Shown piece after piece: positions 8,343-19,359 of a DNA stretch of 64,000 bases. How positions within the stretch are numbered: position 1 is the stretch's first letter; every line of letters begins with the position of its first letter. The notes beneath the pieces were generated by a model, which saw only the letters and a list, made by a program, of their open reading frames with translations, searched no databases and was not told where the DNA came from. Source of the stretch: Serratia plymuthica NBRC 102599 (lineage in GTDB: Bacteria; Pseudomonadota; Gammaproteobacteria; Enterobacterales; Enterobacteriaceae); NCBI RefSeq assembly GCF_001590925.1, contig NZ_BCTU01000013.1:141481-205480 (forward strand). The letters run 5' to 3'. Made by a program: the position numbers and the translations under genes.

Positions 8343-8513
8343 TTAAGCGGTCACAGCCCTGTCTTCCATGGCTTCTCGCCAACCTCCCAGCCATTGAGAC
8401 CGGCTGTCCACAGTTGTTTTATAAGGACAAAGATCTTTCGGATGTCCTAAAATACCTGCCTGATAACCTTTCGAATGCGCCCTTTCCAGACGATCGCGTT
8501 TCTGTCTCTTCAT
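8343..8513 (-). CDS. rmf: Ribosome modulation factor RMF
   Basis: A 56-residue frame begins MKRQKRDRLERAH and contains GYQAGI, CPY and SQWLGGWREAMEDR, matching E. coli RMF (55 residues) almost throughout. RMF dimerises 70S ribosomes into inactive 100S particles in stationary phase. GAGG lies just upstream of the ATG. In E. coli rmf is adjacent to fabA; here the HxlR/KAS cassette separates them. The roughly 270 bases upstream (8514-8785) hold its promoter region and the pqi operon terminator. Confidence 0.96.
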   Translation of the reverse strand: MKRQKRDRLERAHSKGYQAGILGHPKDLCPYKTTVDSRSQWLGGWREAMEDRAVTA

Positions 8514-8710
8514 GCCTCGTTTCCCTCACTTTTTGGTCAGTTGGAAAGAAAACAATGGCTGCTTTTTGTGCAACCACATATAAGCAATAGCGCTAAATGA
8601 AGGGAAGATCAATGCGCAAAATTCACGCCAATGTCATATTTGTGAGCTACGCCCGCAGAATTGGCTAAGTGGCTGATATGCTGGATAACAGGATAATTCA
8701 TTGAAATGAA

Positions 8711-8761
8711 ATAAAAATCCCTCCCGGAGAAAAGTTTTAATATCTCTCGCCGGAAGGGATT
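8711..8761 (-). terminator. Terminator of the pqiABC operon
   Basis: Read on the minus strand, AATCCCTTCCGG (8761-8750) pairs with CCGGGAGGGATT (8727-8716) with one mismatch, followed by TTTTATTTC. It lies just downstream of the pqiC stop. Confidence 0.8.
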
Positions 8762-8785
8762 AGACCGTTTTAGTACAAATTATGA

Positions 8786-9343
8786 CTAAAAACGTCCCGC
8801 CTGGGAGGCGATAGCCTGGGCTTCCTGCTGCCACCCCTGCGCCAACGTACGCACCAGTGCGTCGTAGCCGTCCTCGCCCTGTTTCAATTCCAGGCTGAAC
8901 GGCCGTTTGGTCAGATTGCCCTGATGATTCAGCACCCACTCGCCACGGATAATCGCTTTGCCGTCAAAGCGGCCGTGGAAGCCGCTGACAGTGACATTAA
9001 GCACATCCTGCTCGCTGCTCATCGGCTGAGAAGACACCACCCACCCTGGCAGCGCGCTGCTCAGGTTGGTAACCAGCGTCTGCTGCAGTTGTTGATCGAG
9101 CGGGCTGGCCCACAGGTTGTTCTGAGCTATCACGTACTGCACGTCATTGGTCTGGTAAACCACACCGTTCTGCGCCAGGTAATCCGCCACGCTGACGTGT
9201 TCCAACCACAGCTGACGCGTCGCAGCGCCGGTACTGACCGGCGCCGACACACCCAGCGCCGGCAGTTGGTAGTAGGTTTTTTGTGGTGTGCTGCTACAGG
9301 CGCTGAGTAACAGCGCCATGGCTACCGGAATCCATTTCATCAT
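8786..9343 (-). CDS. pqiC: Outer-membrane lipoprotein PqiC (YmbA)
   Basis: This 185-residue lipoprotein has a short signal ending in the lipobox LLSAC, so Cys16 would be lipidated. The mature part is an ABC-auxiliary-type domain (YYQLPAL to about residue 180) with WVVSSQP and DALVRTL. In E. coli PqiC sits on the inner face of the outer membrane and completes the PqiAB lipid-transport bridge. The ATG (9343, with a second at 9340) overlaps the pqiB stop in an ATGATGA arrangement, giving translational coupling. Confidence 0.95.
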   Translation of the reverse strand: MMKWIPVAMALLLSACSSTPQKTYYQLPALGVSAPVSTGAATRQLWLEHVSVADYLAQNGVVYQTNDVQYVIAQNNLWASPLDQQLQQTLVTNLSSALPGWVVSSQPMSSEQDVLNVTVSGFHGRFDGKAIIRGEWVLNHQGNLTKRPFSLELKQGEDGYDALVRTLAQGWQQEAQAIASQAGRF

Positions 9344-10986
9344 TTATTGGCCTTCTTCGGCTGAGGATCGTTACTGCCCGCGGCTTCAAATACCAGCGCG
9401 TTGCTCTTTTCGTTCAGGGTACGCAGCACCGGTTGCAGCTCACGCAGCACCTGATCAAGACGTTGCATATCACCGACCATTTTGTTGTAGGCCGGAGAAC
9501 CTGGCTGGAACCCTTTCACACTGCGATTGAGTTCCTGCAGCGTTTTTTGCATATCCTGCGGCAGCGCCTTCATCTCTTTGCTGGCGATGATATCGTTCAG
9601 CGACTGCATGGTTTTCTGCGTCGACTGCATGGTTTTCTGGCTTTCCGCCAGGGTTTTGGTCGCCTCGTTGATCATCGGATTCAATGGCAGCGAGTTGATC
9701 TTATCCAGCGTCTGCATCAGTTTCTGCTGGATCTGCGCCAGACCACCGCTGGTGGTCGGCATCAACGGATAACCGAACAGCTCACGCGGCCCTTTCCAGG
9801 CTTTCTCCTGCGGATAGAAGTCCAGATCGATATACAGCGAGCCGGTCAGCAGGTTGGCGGACTTCAGCGAGGCGCGCATACCACGCGCTTCCGCATCCTT
9901 CAAATGCCCCTCAATATCGAAATTGCCGCCCAACTGTTTCTGGAAACGATCCGGTTCAATGCGGATCAGCACAGGAATGCGATAATCGTTATCCAGCCGC
10001 TGCATCATGCCCTCTTTATAGAATGGCACTTGCGCCACGGTACCCAAACGGATGCCACGGAATTCTACCGGGGCGCCCGGCTGTAAACCGCGAATCGAAT
10101 CGGAGAAGAACATCAGGTAATCTTTGTGTACGGTATACAGCGAATCCTGAATACTGCGCTGATTATCGAACAACGCATACTCCGCCTTTTCTTTAACCTG
10201 TTCACCACGATCCCAGCCTTCCGGTACGTCGAAACTTACACCGCCGCTGAATAACGTTGCCAACGAGCCCATTTCCACCCGCATACCTTGTGCCGACATG
10301 TCGAACGCCACGCCGCTGTCTTTCCAGAAGCGCACGTTGGTGGTCACCAGTTGATCGTAAGGCGCGGAGATAAACAGCTGATAGCGCATGGCGCGCTCTT
10401 TAGGATCGAAATAGCTGGTTTCCACCGAGCCGACGCGATAACCGCGGAACAACACCGGGTCGCCGGCATTCAACTGACCCGATTTCTCGCTGTCGAGCAC
10501 GATGCGTAACCCTTTGGCGTCCGGAGACGCCAGCGGCGGCGCGTCGAGCAGTTGGTAGTTATCCTTGCCGTCTTTGCCTTTGTTACCCGGCTGCAGTTCG
10601 ATATAGGCGCCGGACAATAGCGTACCCAGGCCGGAAACGCCTTCTCGGCCTATCTGCGGCTTCACCACCCAAAAGGCGCTATCCTGACGCAACAGCTTAT
10701 CCATGCCGGAGTTAAGGCGCGCCTGCACCATCACCTTGCTCAGGTCGTCACTCAGCGTCACGGTCTCGACGACGCCGACGTCGACGCTACGGCTCTTGAT
10801 TTTGGTTTTGCCCGCCTCCAATCCTTCGGCAGTGGTGGTAACCAAGGTTACTACCGGCCCCTGATGGCTAAAGTGGTAAAACAGGATCCATGCGCCGATC
10901 AGCGCGGTGACGATGGGAACAATCCACACCGGCGACCAGCGCTTGATCTTTTCAACGTCCGCGACGTTATGATTATTTTCCGTCAC
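9340..10986 (-). CDS. pqiB: Intermembrane lipid-transport protein PqiB (MCE family)
   Basis: PqiB (548 residues, E. coli 546) has one N-terminal membrane helix (about 18-38, VWIVPIVTALIGAWILFYHF). Three MCE domains follow (about 45-130, 160-250 and 285-390), the second and third opening with PVLFRGYRVGSV and PVEFRGIRLGTV. A long C-terminal coiled coil (about 410-530) is rich in LAESQKTMQSTQKTM repeats. In E. coli it forms a hexameric needle spanning the periplasm. The start overlaps pqiA by 14 bases and the stop overlaps pqiC, so all three are coupled. Confidence 0.97.
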   Translation of the reverse strand: MTENNHNVADVEKIKRWSPVWIVPIVTALIGAWILFYHFSHQGPVVTLVTTTAEGLEAGKTKIKSRSVDVGVVETVTLSDDLSKVMVQARLNSGMDKLLRQDSAFWVVKPQIGREGVSGLGTLLSGAYIELQPGNKGKDGKDNYQLLDAPPLASPDAKGLRIVLDSEKSGQLNAGDPVLFRGYRVGSVETSYFDPKERAMRYQLFISAPYDQLVTTNVRFWKDSGVAFDMSAQGMRVEMGSLATLFSGGVSFDVPEGWDRGEQVKEKAEYALFDNQRSIQDSLYTVHKDYLMFFSDSIRGLQPGAPVEFRGIRLGTVAQVPFYKEGMMQRLDNDYRIPVLIRIEPDRFQKQLGGNFDIEGHLKDAEARGMRASLKSANLLTGSLYIDLDFYPQEKAWKGPRELFGYPLMPTTSGGLAQIQQKLMQTLDKINSLPLNPMINEATKTLAESQKTMQSTQKTMQSLNDIIASKEMKALPQDMQKTLQELNRSVKGFQPGSPAYNKMVGDMQRLDQVLRELQPVLRTLNEKSNALVFEAAGSNDPQPKKANK

Positions 10987-12289
10987 CTTGCGGCTCCTTT
11001 TTTATTGTCTCGTTTACGCGATCCCAGGTCAGCCGGGGATCAAACGTCATGGCTGCAAACATGGTGAGGATCACCACCAGGGCGAACAGCAGCGCGCCAG
11101 TAGCAGGATAAATACTCATCAATTGTCCCATCCGTACCAATGCCGAAAGCACGGCAATAACAAACACGTCGATCATTGACCAGCGGCCGACAAACTCAAC
11201 CACTTCATAAATCAGGTGCATTCGTTCGCTGTCGGCCCTGTCTTGCCGTTTGCTGTTGGCATCCCAGCACAGCCAACCAATCGCCAGCATCTTCAGCGAA
11301 GGCACCATAATACTGGCGATGAAGATAACCATCGCCACGGGATAAGATCCTTCCCCCCACAGCAGGATCACCCCAGCCATAATGGTAGAAGTGATTTTGT
11401 TGCCCAACGCCTCGGTAACCATAATAGGCATTAGATTCGCCGGAATATACAGCATGATCGACGTAAACAGCAGCGCCAGCGTCCATTGCAGACTGTGACG
11501 GCGACGCACATAACCATTGGTATGGCAGCGCGGGCAATGAGCCAGCTCCGCCGGCAGGATCGCCGTACAACACTGGCAGGAGCGCAACCCCTGGCGTAAC
11601 CCGGTCCGCCCCACCGCCACCGGGCGATCGATGCGCGGCATCGGCTCTATGTCGTTCCACAGCCAACGGCGATCCACGCACTGGAAAGCACGCACCTGCA
11701 GTAAGCAAAACAGGCAATAAGCCCCAAAGCTGCTGCCGACGCCAATATCCCCGTAGGCCATCAGCTTGACGAAACTGACCAGAACCCCGGCGAGAAAAAT
11801 TTCCACCATGCACCAGGTTTTAAACTGGAACAGCATCTTGGCCATCCACTCTTTCAGGCCAAGAGGCATTCGCACCTTGGCGCACAACAGAATAATAGCC
11901 ACCATGCAAAACGCCGGAATCAACTGAACGAATACCATAAACAGCGTGGCCATGCTGGCGTAATCTTCAGCCACCATCACTTGCGGGATCTGGATCAGTT
12001 TGATTTCGTTACCGAGACCGGCAACGCGCATATTGATAAACGGGAAAATATTCGCCAGCAGCAGCATAAACAGAGCGCTGACGGCATAACCGATGGGCCG
12101 CTTGCGCGGCTCCTCCCAGCGGGAGCTGAGGGTCGTTTTACAGCGCGGGCACACCGCTTTTGTGCCATATGCCAGCGGCGGCAACGCCACTAAAATATCA
12201 CACTGCGGGCACAGCATCAGGTTGTCCCGTTGCTGTTCAGCAGGCTTTGCGTGGCTGTGCTGCTCGTGATTGTCGTGGGAACACACCAT
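10973..12289 (-). CDS. pqiA: Inner-membrane protein PqiA
   Basis: PqiA (438 residues, E. coli 417) is the polytopic inner-membrane component of the PqiABC lipid-transport system, induced in E. coli by superoxide through SoxS. It is a tandem duplication. Each half begins with a cysteine zinc-ribbon (CPQC...CPRC near 27-50; CQCC...CPRC near 240-260) followed by four membrane helices. VEIFLAGVLVSFVKLMAYG and VGRWSMIDVFVIAVLSALV are strongly conserved. AAGGAGGAAT lies directly before the ATG. The N-terminus is about 15 residues longer than in E. coli and histidine-rich. Only 74 bases separate it from uup, so its promoter must be short or shared. Confidence 0.96.
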   Translation of the reverse strand: MVCSHDNHEQHSHAKPAEQQRDNLMLCPQCDILVALPPLAYGTKAVCPRCKTTLSSRWEEPRKRPIGYAVSALFMLLLANIFPFINMRVAGLGNEIKLIQIPQVMVAEDYASMATLFMVFVQLIPAFCMVAIILLCAKVRMPLGLKEWMAKMLFQFKTWCMVEIFLAGVLVSFVKLMAYGDIGVGSSFGAYCLFCLLQVRAFQCVDRRWLWNDIEPMPRIDRPVAVGRTGLRQGLRSCQCCTAILPAELAHCPRCHTNGYVRRRHSLQWTLALLFTSIMLYIPANLMPIMVTEALGNKITSTIMAGVILLWGEGSYPVAMVIFIASIMVPSLKMLAIGWLCWDANSKRQDRADSERMHLIYEVVEFVGRWSMIDVFVIAVLSALVRMGQLMSIYPATGALLFALVVILTMFAAMTFDPRLTWDRVNETIKKEPQGDGK

Positions 12290-12363
12290 ATTCCTCCTTA
12301 ATAACGTTGCTCACCGGTACGGCAATACCGCCCGCAGCAGCGCGCGGACGGTATTCTCAACGG

Positions 12364-14271
12364 TTAGCCGTTTTTCATCGCTTCCAGCTCTTCCCAACGG
12401 GCGAACGCTTCTTCCAGCGCCCCTTCAGCGGCGGCCAGCGCCGTCAACACCTGCTGTGTTTCACTGTGTGGACGCGTGAAGAAATCCGCGTCGCTCATTT
12501 GCGCCTGCAGAGCTTCGATTTCCGTTTCCAGCTGTTCCAGCCGCTGCGGCAACTGTTCCAGCTCGCGCAACAGGTTATAGCTCAGTTTAACCGCTGATTT
12601 CTTCGGCTGTTCAGCCTTTTTTTCCGCCGACGGTTTGTTCTGATCGGCCGCGACAACCTGACGGATCGGTTTCGCCGTCGCGCGTTGATGATGCGCATCG
12701 TAGTAACCGCCGACGAAGGTGCTGATCACGCCCTTGCCTTCGAAGATCCAACACTCGGTCACCGAGTTATCGACGAACTGACGATCGTGGCTCACCAGCA
12801 GCACGGTGCCTTGATAGCCATCGATCAACTCTTCCAGCAACTCCAGCGTTTCGACGTCGAGATCGTTGGTTGGTTCATCGAGGATCAGCAAGTTGCTCGG
12901 TTTCAGGAACAGCTTGGCCAGCAACAGGCGGTTACGTTCGCCGCCCGACAACGCTTTCACCGGCGTCATCGCGCGTTTTGGGTGGAACAAGAAGTCCTGC
13001 AGATAGCCCAACACGTGGCGGGACCGGCCGTTGACCATCACTTCCTGCTTGCCTTCCGCCAGGTTGTCCATCACCGTGCGTTCCGGATCCAGATCGGCGC
13101 GATGCTGGTCAAAGTAAGCCACTTCCAGCTTGGTGCCGCAGTGTACACGGCCGCTGTCGGCTTTCAGCTGACCGAGCATCAGTTTCAGCAGCGTGGTTTT
13201 ACCGCAACCGTTAGGGCCAACCAACGCAATCTTGTCGCCACGCTGCACCTGGGCGGAGAAATTGCGCACCAGCACTTTGTCGCCAACCTGATAGTTAACG
13301 TCTTCCATCTCGAACACGATCTTGCCGGAGCGTACCGCTTCTTCCACCTGCATCTTGGCGGTGCCCATCACTTCACGACGTTCCGAACGCTCGTTACGCA
13401 GCGCTTTCAGGGCGCGGACACGGCCTTCGTTACGAGTACGGCGGGCCTTGATGCCCTGGCGGATCCAGACTTCTTCCTGAGCCAGCTTGCGGTCGAATTC
13501 AGCATTTTGCAGCTCTTCCACCCGCAGCGCTTCTTCTTTGCTCAGCAGGTACAGATCGTAGTTGCCCGGCCAGGACACCAGTTTGCCGCGATCGAGATCG
13601 ACAATGCGCGTCGCCATGTTGCGGATAAAGGAACGGTCATGGGAAATGAACACGATGCTGCCCTGGAACTCTTTCAGGAAACCTTCCAGCCAGTCAATGG
13701 TTGAGATATCCAGGTGGTTGGTCGGTTCGTCGAGCAGCAACACGCGCGGTGAGCTGACCAGCGCACGGCCCAGAGCGGCCTTGCGCAGCCAACCGCCGGA
13801 GAGCGAGGACAACTCTGCGTCGCCGTCCAGCCCCAGTTGCAACAGCACTTCGCTGATGCGGCTGTCGAGTTGCCACAACCCCTGGTGATCGAGGATCTCC
13901 ATAATCTGCGCCATGCGCGTCAGGTTTTTCTCGCTGGGATCGGTTTCCACCAAATGCGAAATCGCGTGATAGGCTTTCAGATGTTCCGCCTGTTCGGCTA
14001 CGCCTTCGGCGACAAAATCGAATACCGTACCGCCGATATTGCGCGGGGGATCCTGCTGCAGACGCGCCACAATCAGATCCTGCTCGTAAATCACCCGGCC
14101 ATCGTCCAGCGGAATTTCTTTGCCGAGGATCTTCAACAGCGTGGATTTACCGGCGCCGTTGCGCCCAACCAGACAAACGCGTTCGTTGTCTTCAATATGA
14201 ATTTCGGTGTTGTCTAAAAGCGGCGCATCGCTGAAGGACAGCCAGGCGCCGGACATGCTGATTAACGACAT
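12364..14271 (-). CDS. uup: ABC-F ATPase Uup
   Basis: Uup (635 residues, the E. coli length) is a soluble ABC-F protein with two ATPase domains. Walker A GRNGAGKST lies near residue 36 and GPNGCGKTT near 353. The signature motifs are LSGGWLRK and LSGGERNR. A charged linker follows the first domain, and a C-terminal coiled coil (about 560-630) binds DNA or ribosomes. ABC-F proteins act on ribosomes, and uup mutants of E. coli show raised transposon excision. It lies 5 bases downstream of rlmL and is probably co-transcribed with it. Confidence 0.97.
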   Translation of the reverse strand: MSLISMSGAWLSFSDAPLLDNTEIHIEDNERVCLVGRNGAGKSTLLKILGKEIPLDDGRVIYEQDLIVARLQQDPPRNIGGTVFDFVAEGVAEQAEHLKAYHAISHLVETDPSEKNLTRMAQIMEILDHQGLWQLDSRISEVLLQLGLDGDAELSSLSGGWLRKAALGRALVSSPRVLLLDEPTNHLDISTIDWLEGFLKEFQGSIVFISHDRSFIRNMATRIVDLDRGKLVSWPGNYDLYLLSKEEALRVEELQNAEFDRKLAQEEVWIRQGIKARRTRNEGRVRALKALRNERSERREVMGTAKMQVEEAVRSGKIVFEMEDVNYQVGDKVLVRNFSAQVQRGDKIALVGPNGCGKTTLLKLMLGQLKADSGRVHCGTKLEVAYFDQHRADLDPERTVMDNLAEGKQEVMVNGRSRHVLGYLQDFLFHPKRAMTPVKALSGGERNRLLLAKLFLKPSNLLILDEPTNDLDVETLELLEELIDGYQGTVLLVSHDRQFVDNSVTECWIFEGKGVISTFVGGYYDAHHQRATAKPIRQVVAADQNKPSAEKKAEQPKKSAVKLSYNLLRELEQLPQRLEQLETEIEALQAQMSDADFFTRPHSETQQVLTALAAAEGALEEAFARWEELEAMKNG

Positions 14272-14276
14272 AGTAA

Positions 14277-16397
14277 TTATTTTCCTTCGCCGGCATGGGT
14301 GAGCAGCCAGCAGTTATGAATTTGACGGTTACGGGCAAAGTCCTGCGACTGCGTCTGGGCGGTGATCTCTTTCGCCTCCAGACCCAGTTCGCTCAGGCCG
14401 GCCATATCCATCTGGAAACCGCGTTTATTGTTCGAGAACATGATGGTTCCGTTACGACGCAGCAACCGTTTTAAATCTTGCATCAACACCAGGTGATCGC
14501 GCTGGACGTCAAAGGTGTTCTCCATTCGCTTGGAGTTGGAGAACGTCGGCGGATCGATAAAGATCACGTCGAACTGTTCGTCGGCATTATGCAGCCATGA
14601 CAGGCAGTCCGCATGGATCAATCGATGCTGTTTACCGGTCAGGCCATTGACGCGCAGGTTCTTCTCCGCCCATTCCAGGTAGGTACGCGACATATCCACG
14701 GTAGTGGTACTGCGCGCGCCACCCAATCCGGCGTGAACGCTGGCTGTGCCGGTATAAGCGAACAGGTTGAGGAAGTCTTTGCCTTTGCTCATCTCGCCCA
14801 ACATGCGGCGCGCGATGCGGTGATCGAGGAACAAACCGGTATCGAGATAGTCAGTCAGGTTAACCCACAGCTTGGCATTGAACTCTTCCACCAGCAAGAA
14901 CTCACCTTTCTGAGCCAGCTTTTCGTACTGGTTTTTGCCCTTCTGACGCTCACGGGTTTTCAGGATCAGTTGGTTTGACGGCAGGTCCAGCACCGACAGC
15001 GTGGCATTGATCACGTCGAACAGACGTTGACGCGCCTTCTGCGCATCGACGGTTTTCGGCGGCGCATACTCCTGCACCACGACTTTGCTGCCGTAGCGGT
15101 CAACCGCGACGTTGTATTCCGGCAGATCGGCGTCGTACAGGCGATAACATTCAATGCCCTGCTGCTTGGCCCACTTGTCGAGTTTTTTCAGGTTCTTGCG
15201 CAGACGGTTGGCAAAGTCTTCCGCCGCCAGCACGCCGCTGGCGCCCTGCGGGTTCTCCGCCAATTGGTAGTTTTTCTGTACGCAATCCAGCGGACCGTTT
15301 TTAGCCTTGAATTGGCGTTCGGCGCGCAGTTGCAGGCAGCTCAGCAGCTCCGGCGACGCACTGAACAGCGACAGTTGCCAGCCGCCGAAGGCGCTCTTCA
15401 TGATGCGGCCCAGCATATTATGCAGCGCGATCAACGCCGGTTCGCTTTCCAGACGCTCACCGTAAGGCGGGTTGCTGACTACGGTGCCCGTCGGGCCTTC
15501 CGGCAGCGGGTTGGTCAGTTTGCTGACGTCGGCGACGTTAAAAGTAATCAGTTCGGCAACGCCGGCGCGGCGGGCATTGCCGCGCGCCATCTCAATCACC
15601 CGGCGATCGATATCCGAACCGAAGAAACGCGAAGTGGTTTCCTGCAGACCACGGCGCGCGCGCACCTGCGCTTCGGTGATCACTTCACGCCACAAATCGA
15701 CATTGTGGCCGTTCCAGGCGGTAAAGCCCCAGTGCTGACGGTGCAAGCCCGGTGCGCGATCGGAGGCTATCATCGCCGCTTCAATCAGCAAGGTGCCTGA
15801 ACCGCACATCGGGTCAAGCATCGGCGTGCCCGGTTGCCAGCCTGAACGCTGCACAATCGCGGCCGCCAGGCTTTCCTTCAGCGGCGCCTGGCCGGTCAGA
15901 TCACGGTAGCCGCGCTGATGCAGACCTTCGCCGCTCAGATCGAGCGCTACGCTGGCCATATCGCGCTGCAGGAACACGTTAACGCGAATGTCCGGCTGTT
16001 GCTTTGCCACCGTCGGGCGTTGGTCGATCTTGCGGGTGAAGCTGTCGACAATGGCGTCCTTGACCTTCAGCGCGCCATATTGGCTGTTACGGATCTCTTC
16101 GTTAACGCCGCTGAAGTGCACGGCGAAGGTTTTATCCACGCCAAAAATGTTCGTCCAGTCGATCGCCTGCACGCCAAGATACAGGTCCAGATCGCTGTGT
16201 ACGCGGAATTCATTAAGCGGCAACAAAATACGTGAGGCCAGGCGGCTCCACAGCAGGCTTTGGTACAGAAGACGATCGTCACCCTGAAAATGTACCCCAC
16301 CCTGCACCACTTTGCAGGCGTGAGCGCCCAGCGCTTCCAGTTCGCTTTTTAACAGTTCTTCCAGTCCACGCGCCGTGCTGGCAAACAGAGAGTTCAT
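14277..16397 (-). CDS. rlmL: Bifunctional 23S rRNA methyltransferase RlmKL
   Basis: This 706-residue protein fuses two methyltransferases. The N-terminal RlmL half has a THUMP domain (about 45-155) and the N2-guanine motif NPPYGER (about 309); it makes m2G2445. The C-terminal RlmK half (about 400-700) has a second SAM site and makes m7G2069. The frame could begin 12 codons earlier, but [16 protein letters not shown] matches the E. coli N-terminus exactly, so the ATG at 16397 is chosen. It is divergent from ycbX, with about 100 bases between them. Confidence 0.97.
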   Translation of the reverse strand: MNSLFASTARGLEELLKSELEALGAHACKVVQGGVHFQGDDRLLYQSLLWSRLASRILLPLNEFRVHSDLDLYLGVQAIDWTNIFGVDKTFAVHFSGVNEEIRNSQYGALKVKDAIVDSFTRKIDQRPTVAKQQPDIRVNVFLQRDMASVALDLSGEGLHQRGYRDLTGQAPLKESLAAAIVQRSGWQPGTPMLDPMCGSGTLLIEAAMIASDRAPGLHRQHWGFTAWNGHNVDLWREVITEAQVRARRGLQETTSRFFGSDIDRRVIEMARGNARRAGVAELITFNVADVSKLTNPLPEGPTGTVVSNPPYGERLESEPALIALHNMLGRIMKSAFGGWQLSLFSASPELLSCLQLRAERQFKAKNGPLDCVQKNYQLAENPQGASGVLAAEDFANRLRKNLKKLDKWAKQQGIECYRLYDADLPEYNVAVDRYGSKVVVQEYAPPKTVDAQKARQRLFDVINATLSVLDLPSNQLILKTRERQKGKNQYEKLAQKGEFLLVEEFNAKLWVNLTDYLDTGLFLDHRIARRMLGEMSKGKDFLNLFAYTGTASVHAGLGGARSTTTVDMSRTYLEWAEKNLRVNGLTGKQHRLIHADCLSWLHNADEQFDVIFIDPPTFSNSKRMENTFDVQRDHLVLMQDLKRLLRRNGTIMFSNNKRGFQMDMAGLSELGLEAKEITAQTQSQDFARNRQIHNCWLLTHAGEGK

Positions 16398-16500
16398 ATC
16401 GTACTTATCACCAAAAAGAAAATTGTTGCGCATTATAGCTAATCCAGACCGCTTGTCATAAAGTTGCTCCCTTCTATTTAATAATCGTACGGAGATAAGG

Positions 16501-17604
16501 GTGATTACGCTTTCCAGACTTTACGTTCATCCGGTTAAATCGCTTCGGGGTTTGCAACTTTCTCACGCACAAGTTTCCAGCAGCGGTCTGGCATTCGATC
16601 GCGCCTTTATGATCACCGAGCCGGATGGCACTTTTATTACCGCACGCCAATATCCGCAGATGGTATTGTTTACGCCTGCATTACTGGCGGACGGCCTGTT
16701 TCTGACCGCACCGGACGGGGAAAGCGCAGCTATCCGCTTCGCAGATTTTGCTGCCGAAGCGCAGCCAACCGAAGTGTGGGGCAATCATTTCACCGCCTTG
16801 ATTGCACCGCCGGCGATCAACAGTTGGCTGAGCGGTTATTTCCAGCGTGAGGTACAGCTACGCTGGCTAGGCCCTGACTTGACCCGGAGAGTCAAAAAAC
16901 ACCCGGAAATCCCTTTATCTTTCGCCGACGGTTATCCTTATCTGCTGATTAACGAAGCCTCGTTCAATGATTTGCAGCAGCGCTGCCCTGGCAGCATCAA
17001 GCTCGAACAGTTCCGCCCCAATCTGGTGGTGACCGGTGCCAGCGCCTGGGCCGAAGACGGCTGGCAGGTGATCCGCGTCGGTGACGTGATGTTCGATCTG
17101 GTAAAACCCTGCAGCCGCTGCGTGCTCACCACCGTCAGCACCGAGCGCGGGCGCAAACACCCTAGCGGTGAGCCACTGAGCACCCTGCAAAAATTCCGTA
17201 CCGCCGATAACGGCGATATCGATTTTGGCCAGAATATGGTGGCGCGCAACAGCGGTATTATCCGCGTTGGCGATGCGGTGGAAGTGTTATCTACCAAGCC
17301 GCCACGCCCTTATGGCGCAGGTAAAGTGGTCGAAAGCGTGCAGGCACCGCAAGACAGTGCGCAGAGCGTCACCATCGAATACGCAGGGAAGGTGTTTACC
17401 GGCAATAATCAGCAGATCTTGCTGGAGCAGTTGGAACAGCAAGGGATCCGCGTGCCTTATTCTTGTCGTGCGGGGATTTGCGGCAGTTGCCGTATTGAGT
17501 TGGTCAGTGGCGAAGTGGCACCGCTGAAGAAAAGTGCGGTAGCGGGCAACGGCACCATTCTTTCCTGCAGCTGTATTCCGAAAAGCGATTTGACGCTGGC
17601 GTGA
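16501..17604 (+). CDS. ycbX: MOSC/2Fe-2S protein YcbX
   Basis: YcbX (367 residues) has an MOSC N-terminal beta-barrel (1-100), an MOSC domain (about 105-265, with EQFRPNLVV and [11 protein letters not shown]) and a C-terminal plant-type ferredoxin domain. The ferredoxin cluster ligands lie in [11 protein letters not shown] (about 320-330) and CSC near the end. In E. coli it detoxifies N-hydroxylated base analogues using molybdenum cofactor. The start is a GTG at 16501, preceded by GGAGATAAGG, and yields the conserved [17 protein letters not shown]. It ends 6 bases before the convergent zapC. Confidence 0.95.
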   Translation: MITLSRLYVHPVKSLRGLQLSHAQVSSSGLAFDRAFMITEPDGTFITARQYPQMVLFTPALLADGLFLTAPDGESAAIRFADFAAEAQPTEVWGNHFTALIAPPAINSWLSGYFQREVQLRWLGPDLTRRVKKHPEIPLSFADGYPYLLINEASFNDLQQRCPGSIKLEQFRPNLVVTGASAWAEDGWQVIRVGDVMFDLVKPCSRCVLTTVSTERGRKHPSGEPLSTLQKFRTADNGDIDFGQNMVARNSGIIRVGDAVEVLSTKPPRPYGAGKVVESVQAPQDSAQSVTIEYAGKVFTGNNQQILLEQLEQQGIRVPYSCRAGICGSCRIELVSGEVAPLKKSAVAGNGTILSCSCIPKSDLTLA

Positions 17605-17610
17605 TCCGCC

Positions 17611-18159
17611 TTACACCGCCCTGTCGTAGGCCGGGGCGGAAGCTTCATCCTGCGCACAGGGTTTAAGGCGATCGTGCATCACTTTGATCGCATCACCCAG
17701 CACCATGGTACGCCCGGCCAGCGACAGCTGATTTTGCGCCAGCAGACACAGGCTGGCGTTATCGCCGGCTTCCACGACCAATAAACGGGCCTCAGAGCCG
17801 CTGTCCATCACCTTCACCGCCGCCAGTTCGCCGTTCTTCGGCTGCAGCGGGTAATGTTGCTGGGCGAAATGCCAGCTTTTCGGCATCAAGGGTTTCAGGA
17901 AGCGATAGGCCACCAGAGCGTTTAATACCAGTTCGGCGCGTTGTTCATGGCTGAGCTTTATCTGTTTGCACTGCTCTTCATAATTAAAATAAAGCGCAGC
18001 GTCATCAACGCAAAAGGCGCATTCATCGAAGGCATCCGGCGTTAACATTTTGGCCGGGAAGCGTGAGCGGAAGATCATCCCATTGGCTAAATCCAGCATT
18101 AGCCGATCGTGTTCGGCATCAAAATACCAACGCCAATTATCGTCAGGTTTTATCTTCAT
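17611..18159 (-). CDS. zapC: Cell-division protein ZapC
   Basis: ZapC (182 residues, E. coli 180) is a cytoplasmic FtsZ-ring-associated protein that promotes lateral bundling of FtsZ filaments. The N-terminal [14 protein letters not shown] and the segments [10 protein letters not shown] and [14 protein letters not shown] are typical of the family. It lies downstream of pyrD on the same strand with a 174-base gap that may carry its own promoter. It contrasts functionally with SulA in the same window, which blocks FtsZ assembly. Confidence 0.95.
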   Translation of the reverse strand: MKIKPDDNWRWYFDAEHDRLMLDLANGMIFRSRFPAKMLTPDAFDECAFCVDDAALYFNYEEQCKQIKLSHEQRAELVLNALVAYRFLKPLMPKSWHFAQQHYPLQPKNGELAAVKVMDSGSEARLLVVEAGDNASLCLLAQNQLSLAGRTMVLGDAIKVMHDRLKPCAQDEASAPAYDRAV

Positions 18160-18333
18160 ATCTTATCCTTCTCGCTGCCCATGCCACACTCTATTTACCC
18201 AAAAGGCGATTTTATCACCGATAAAGTAGCTCAAACATCGGATAATTCCGCGAACGATATTTATGCCAGTGGACAAAATATAGACGAGCCGGGAGAAGAA
18301 ATAAACCCCCGGCTGAAAATCAAAGAAAAAATA

Positions 18334-19344
18334 TTAGATGTAGTTAACGATATCTTTAATCAGGCGCGGACCGTGGAAGATAAAGCCGGAATAAATTTGC
18401 ACCAGCGAAGCACCGGCCGCCATTTTTTCCCGCGCAGCGGTCAGGGAGTCTATTCCGCCGACACCGATAATCGGCAAGCGGCCCTGCAGCTCAATCGACA
18501 AACGGCGGATCACTTCGGTGCTGCTCGCCTGCAGCGGACGACCGCTAAGGCCCCCGGTTTGCTCGCAGTAATTCAGCCCCTGGATCAACTTGCGATCCAA
18601 CGTAGTATTGGTGGCGATCACGCCATCGATATTATGCCGCACCAGGCTGTCGGCTATTTGGATCAATTCTTCTTCAGAAAGATCCGGCGCGATCTTTACC
18701 GCGACCGGCACATATTTGTGATGCCGCGCATGCAATTCCTGCTGCTTATTTTTAATGGCGGCTAAAAGATCGTCCAACGCTTCACCATACTGTAGGGATC
18801 GTAACCCCGGTGTATTTGGTGACGAAATGTTAATCGCGATATAGCCGGCATACGGATAAACTTTATCCATGCAGATCAGATAATCGTCTTTTCCGTGCTC
18901 AACCGGGGTATCTTTATTCTTGCCGATGTTAATCCCCAGAATGCCGCCAAAATGGGATTTTTTAACGTTTTCAACCAGATTATCCACACCCTGGTTATTA
19001 AAGCCCATGCGGTTGATCAGGCCTTCGGCTTCCACAATGCGGAACAGGCGCGGTTTATCATTGCCCGGCTGCGGGCGCGGCGTCACGGTGCCAACTTCGA
19101 CAAAGCCAAACCCCATGGCGCCGAACGCATCGATGCACTCACCGTCTTTATCCAGACCGGCGGCCAACCCCAATGGGTTTTTAAAAGAAAGCCCCATGCA
19201 GCTAACCGGCTTGGCCGGCACAGACTGACGGATGAGAAATTCTAACGGGGTGCCGGTGATACGGCGAAGCTGATGAAAGGTCAATTCATGCGCACGCTCG
19301 GGATCGAGCTGGAACAACGCTTTCCTGATGATGGGGTAGTACAT
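18334..19344 (-). CDS. pyrD: Dihydroorotate dehydrogenase (quinone) PyrD
   Basis: PyrD (336 residues) is the class 2, membrane-associated, FMN-dependent enzyme that oxidises dihydroorotate to orotate with quinone in pyrimidine synthesis. The N-terminal helix pair (1-40, [20 protein letters not shown]) is the quinone tunnel. The barrel has [22 protein letters not shown] with the catalytic serine, and the FMN-phosphate loops GVGGI and IYSGF. The frame extends 47 codons upstream, but the ATG at 19344 matches the family and follows AGGAGAG. Its leader shows both a start-site hairpin and a PurR box. Confidence 0.98.
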   Translation of the reverse strand: MYYPIIRKALFQLDPERAHELTFHQLRRITGTPLEFLIRQSVPAKPVSCMGLSFKNPLGLAAGLDKDGECIDAFGAMGFGFVEVGTVTPRPQPGNDKPRLFRIVEAEGLINRMGFNNQGVDNLVENVKKSHFGGILGINIGKNKDTPVEHGKDDYLICMDKVYPYAGYIAINISSPNTPGLRSLQYGEALDDLLAAIKNKQQELHARHHKYVPVAVKIAPDLSEEELIQIADSLVRHNIDGVIATNTTLDRKLIQGLNYCEQTGGLSGRPLQASSTEVIRRLSIELQGRLPIIGVGGIDSLTAAREKMAAGASLVQIYSGFIFHGPRLIKDIVNYI

Positions 19345-19359
19345 GTACTCTCCTGATTT

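Noticed and set aside
18109..18765. Long plus-strand open frame over zapC and pyrD
   Set aside because: It runs antisense to two well-supported genes, has no recognisable domain and begins within zapC; it is a frame shadow.
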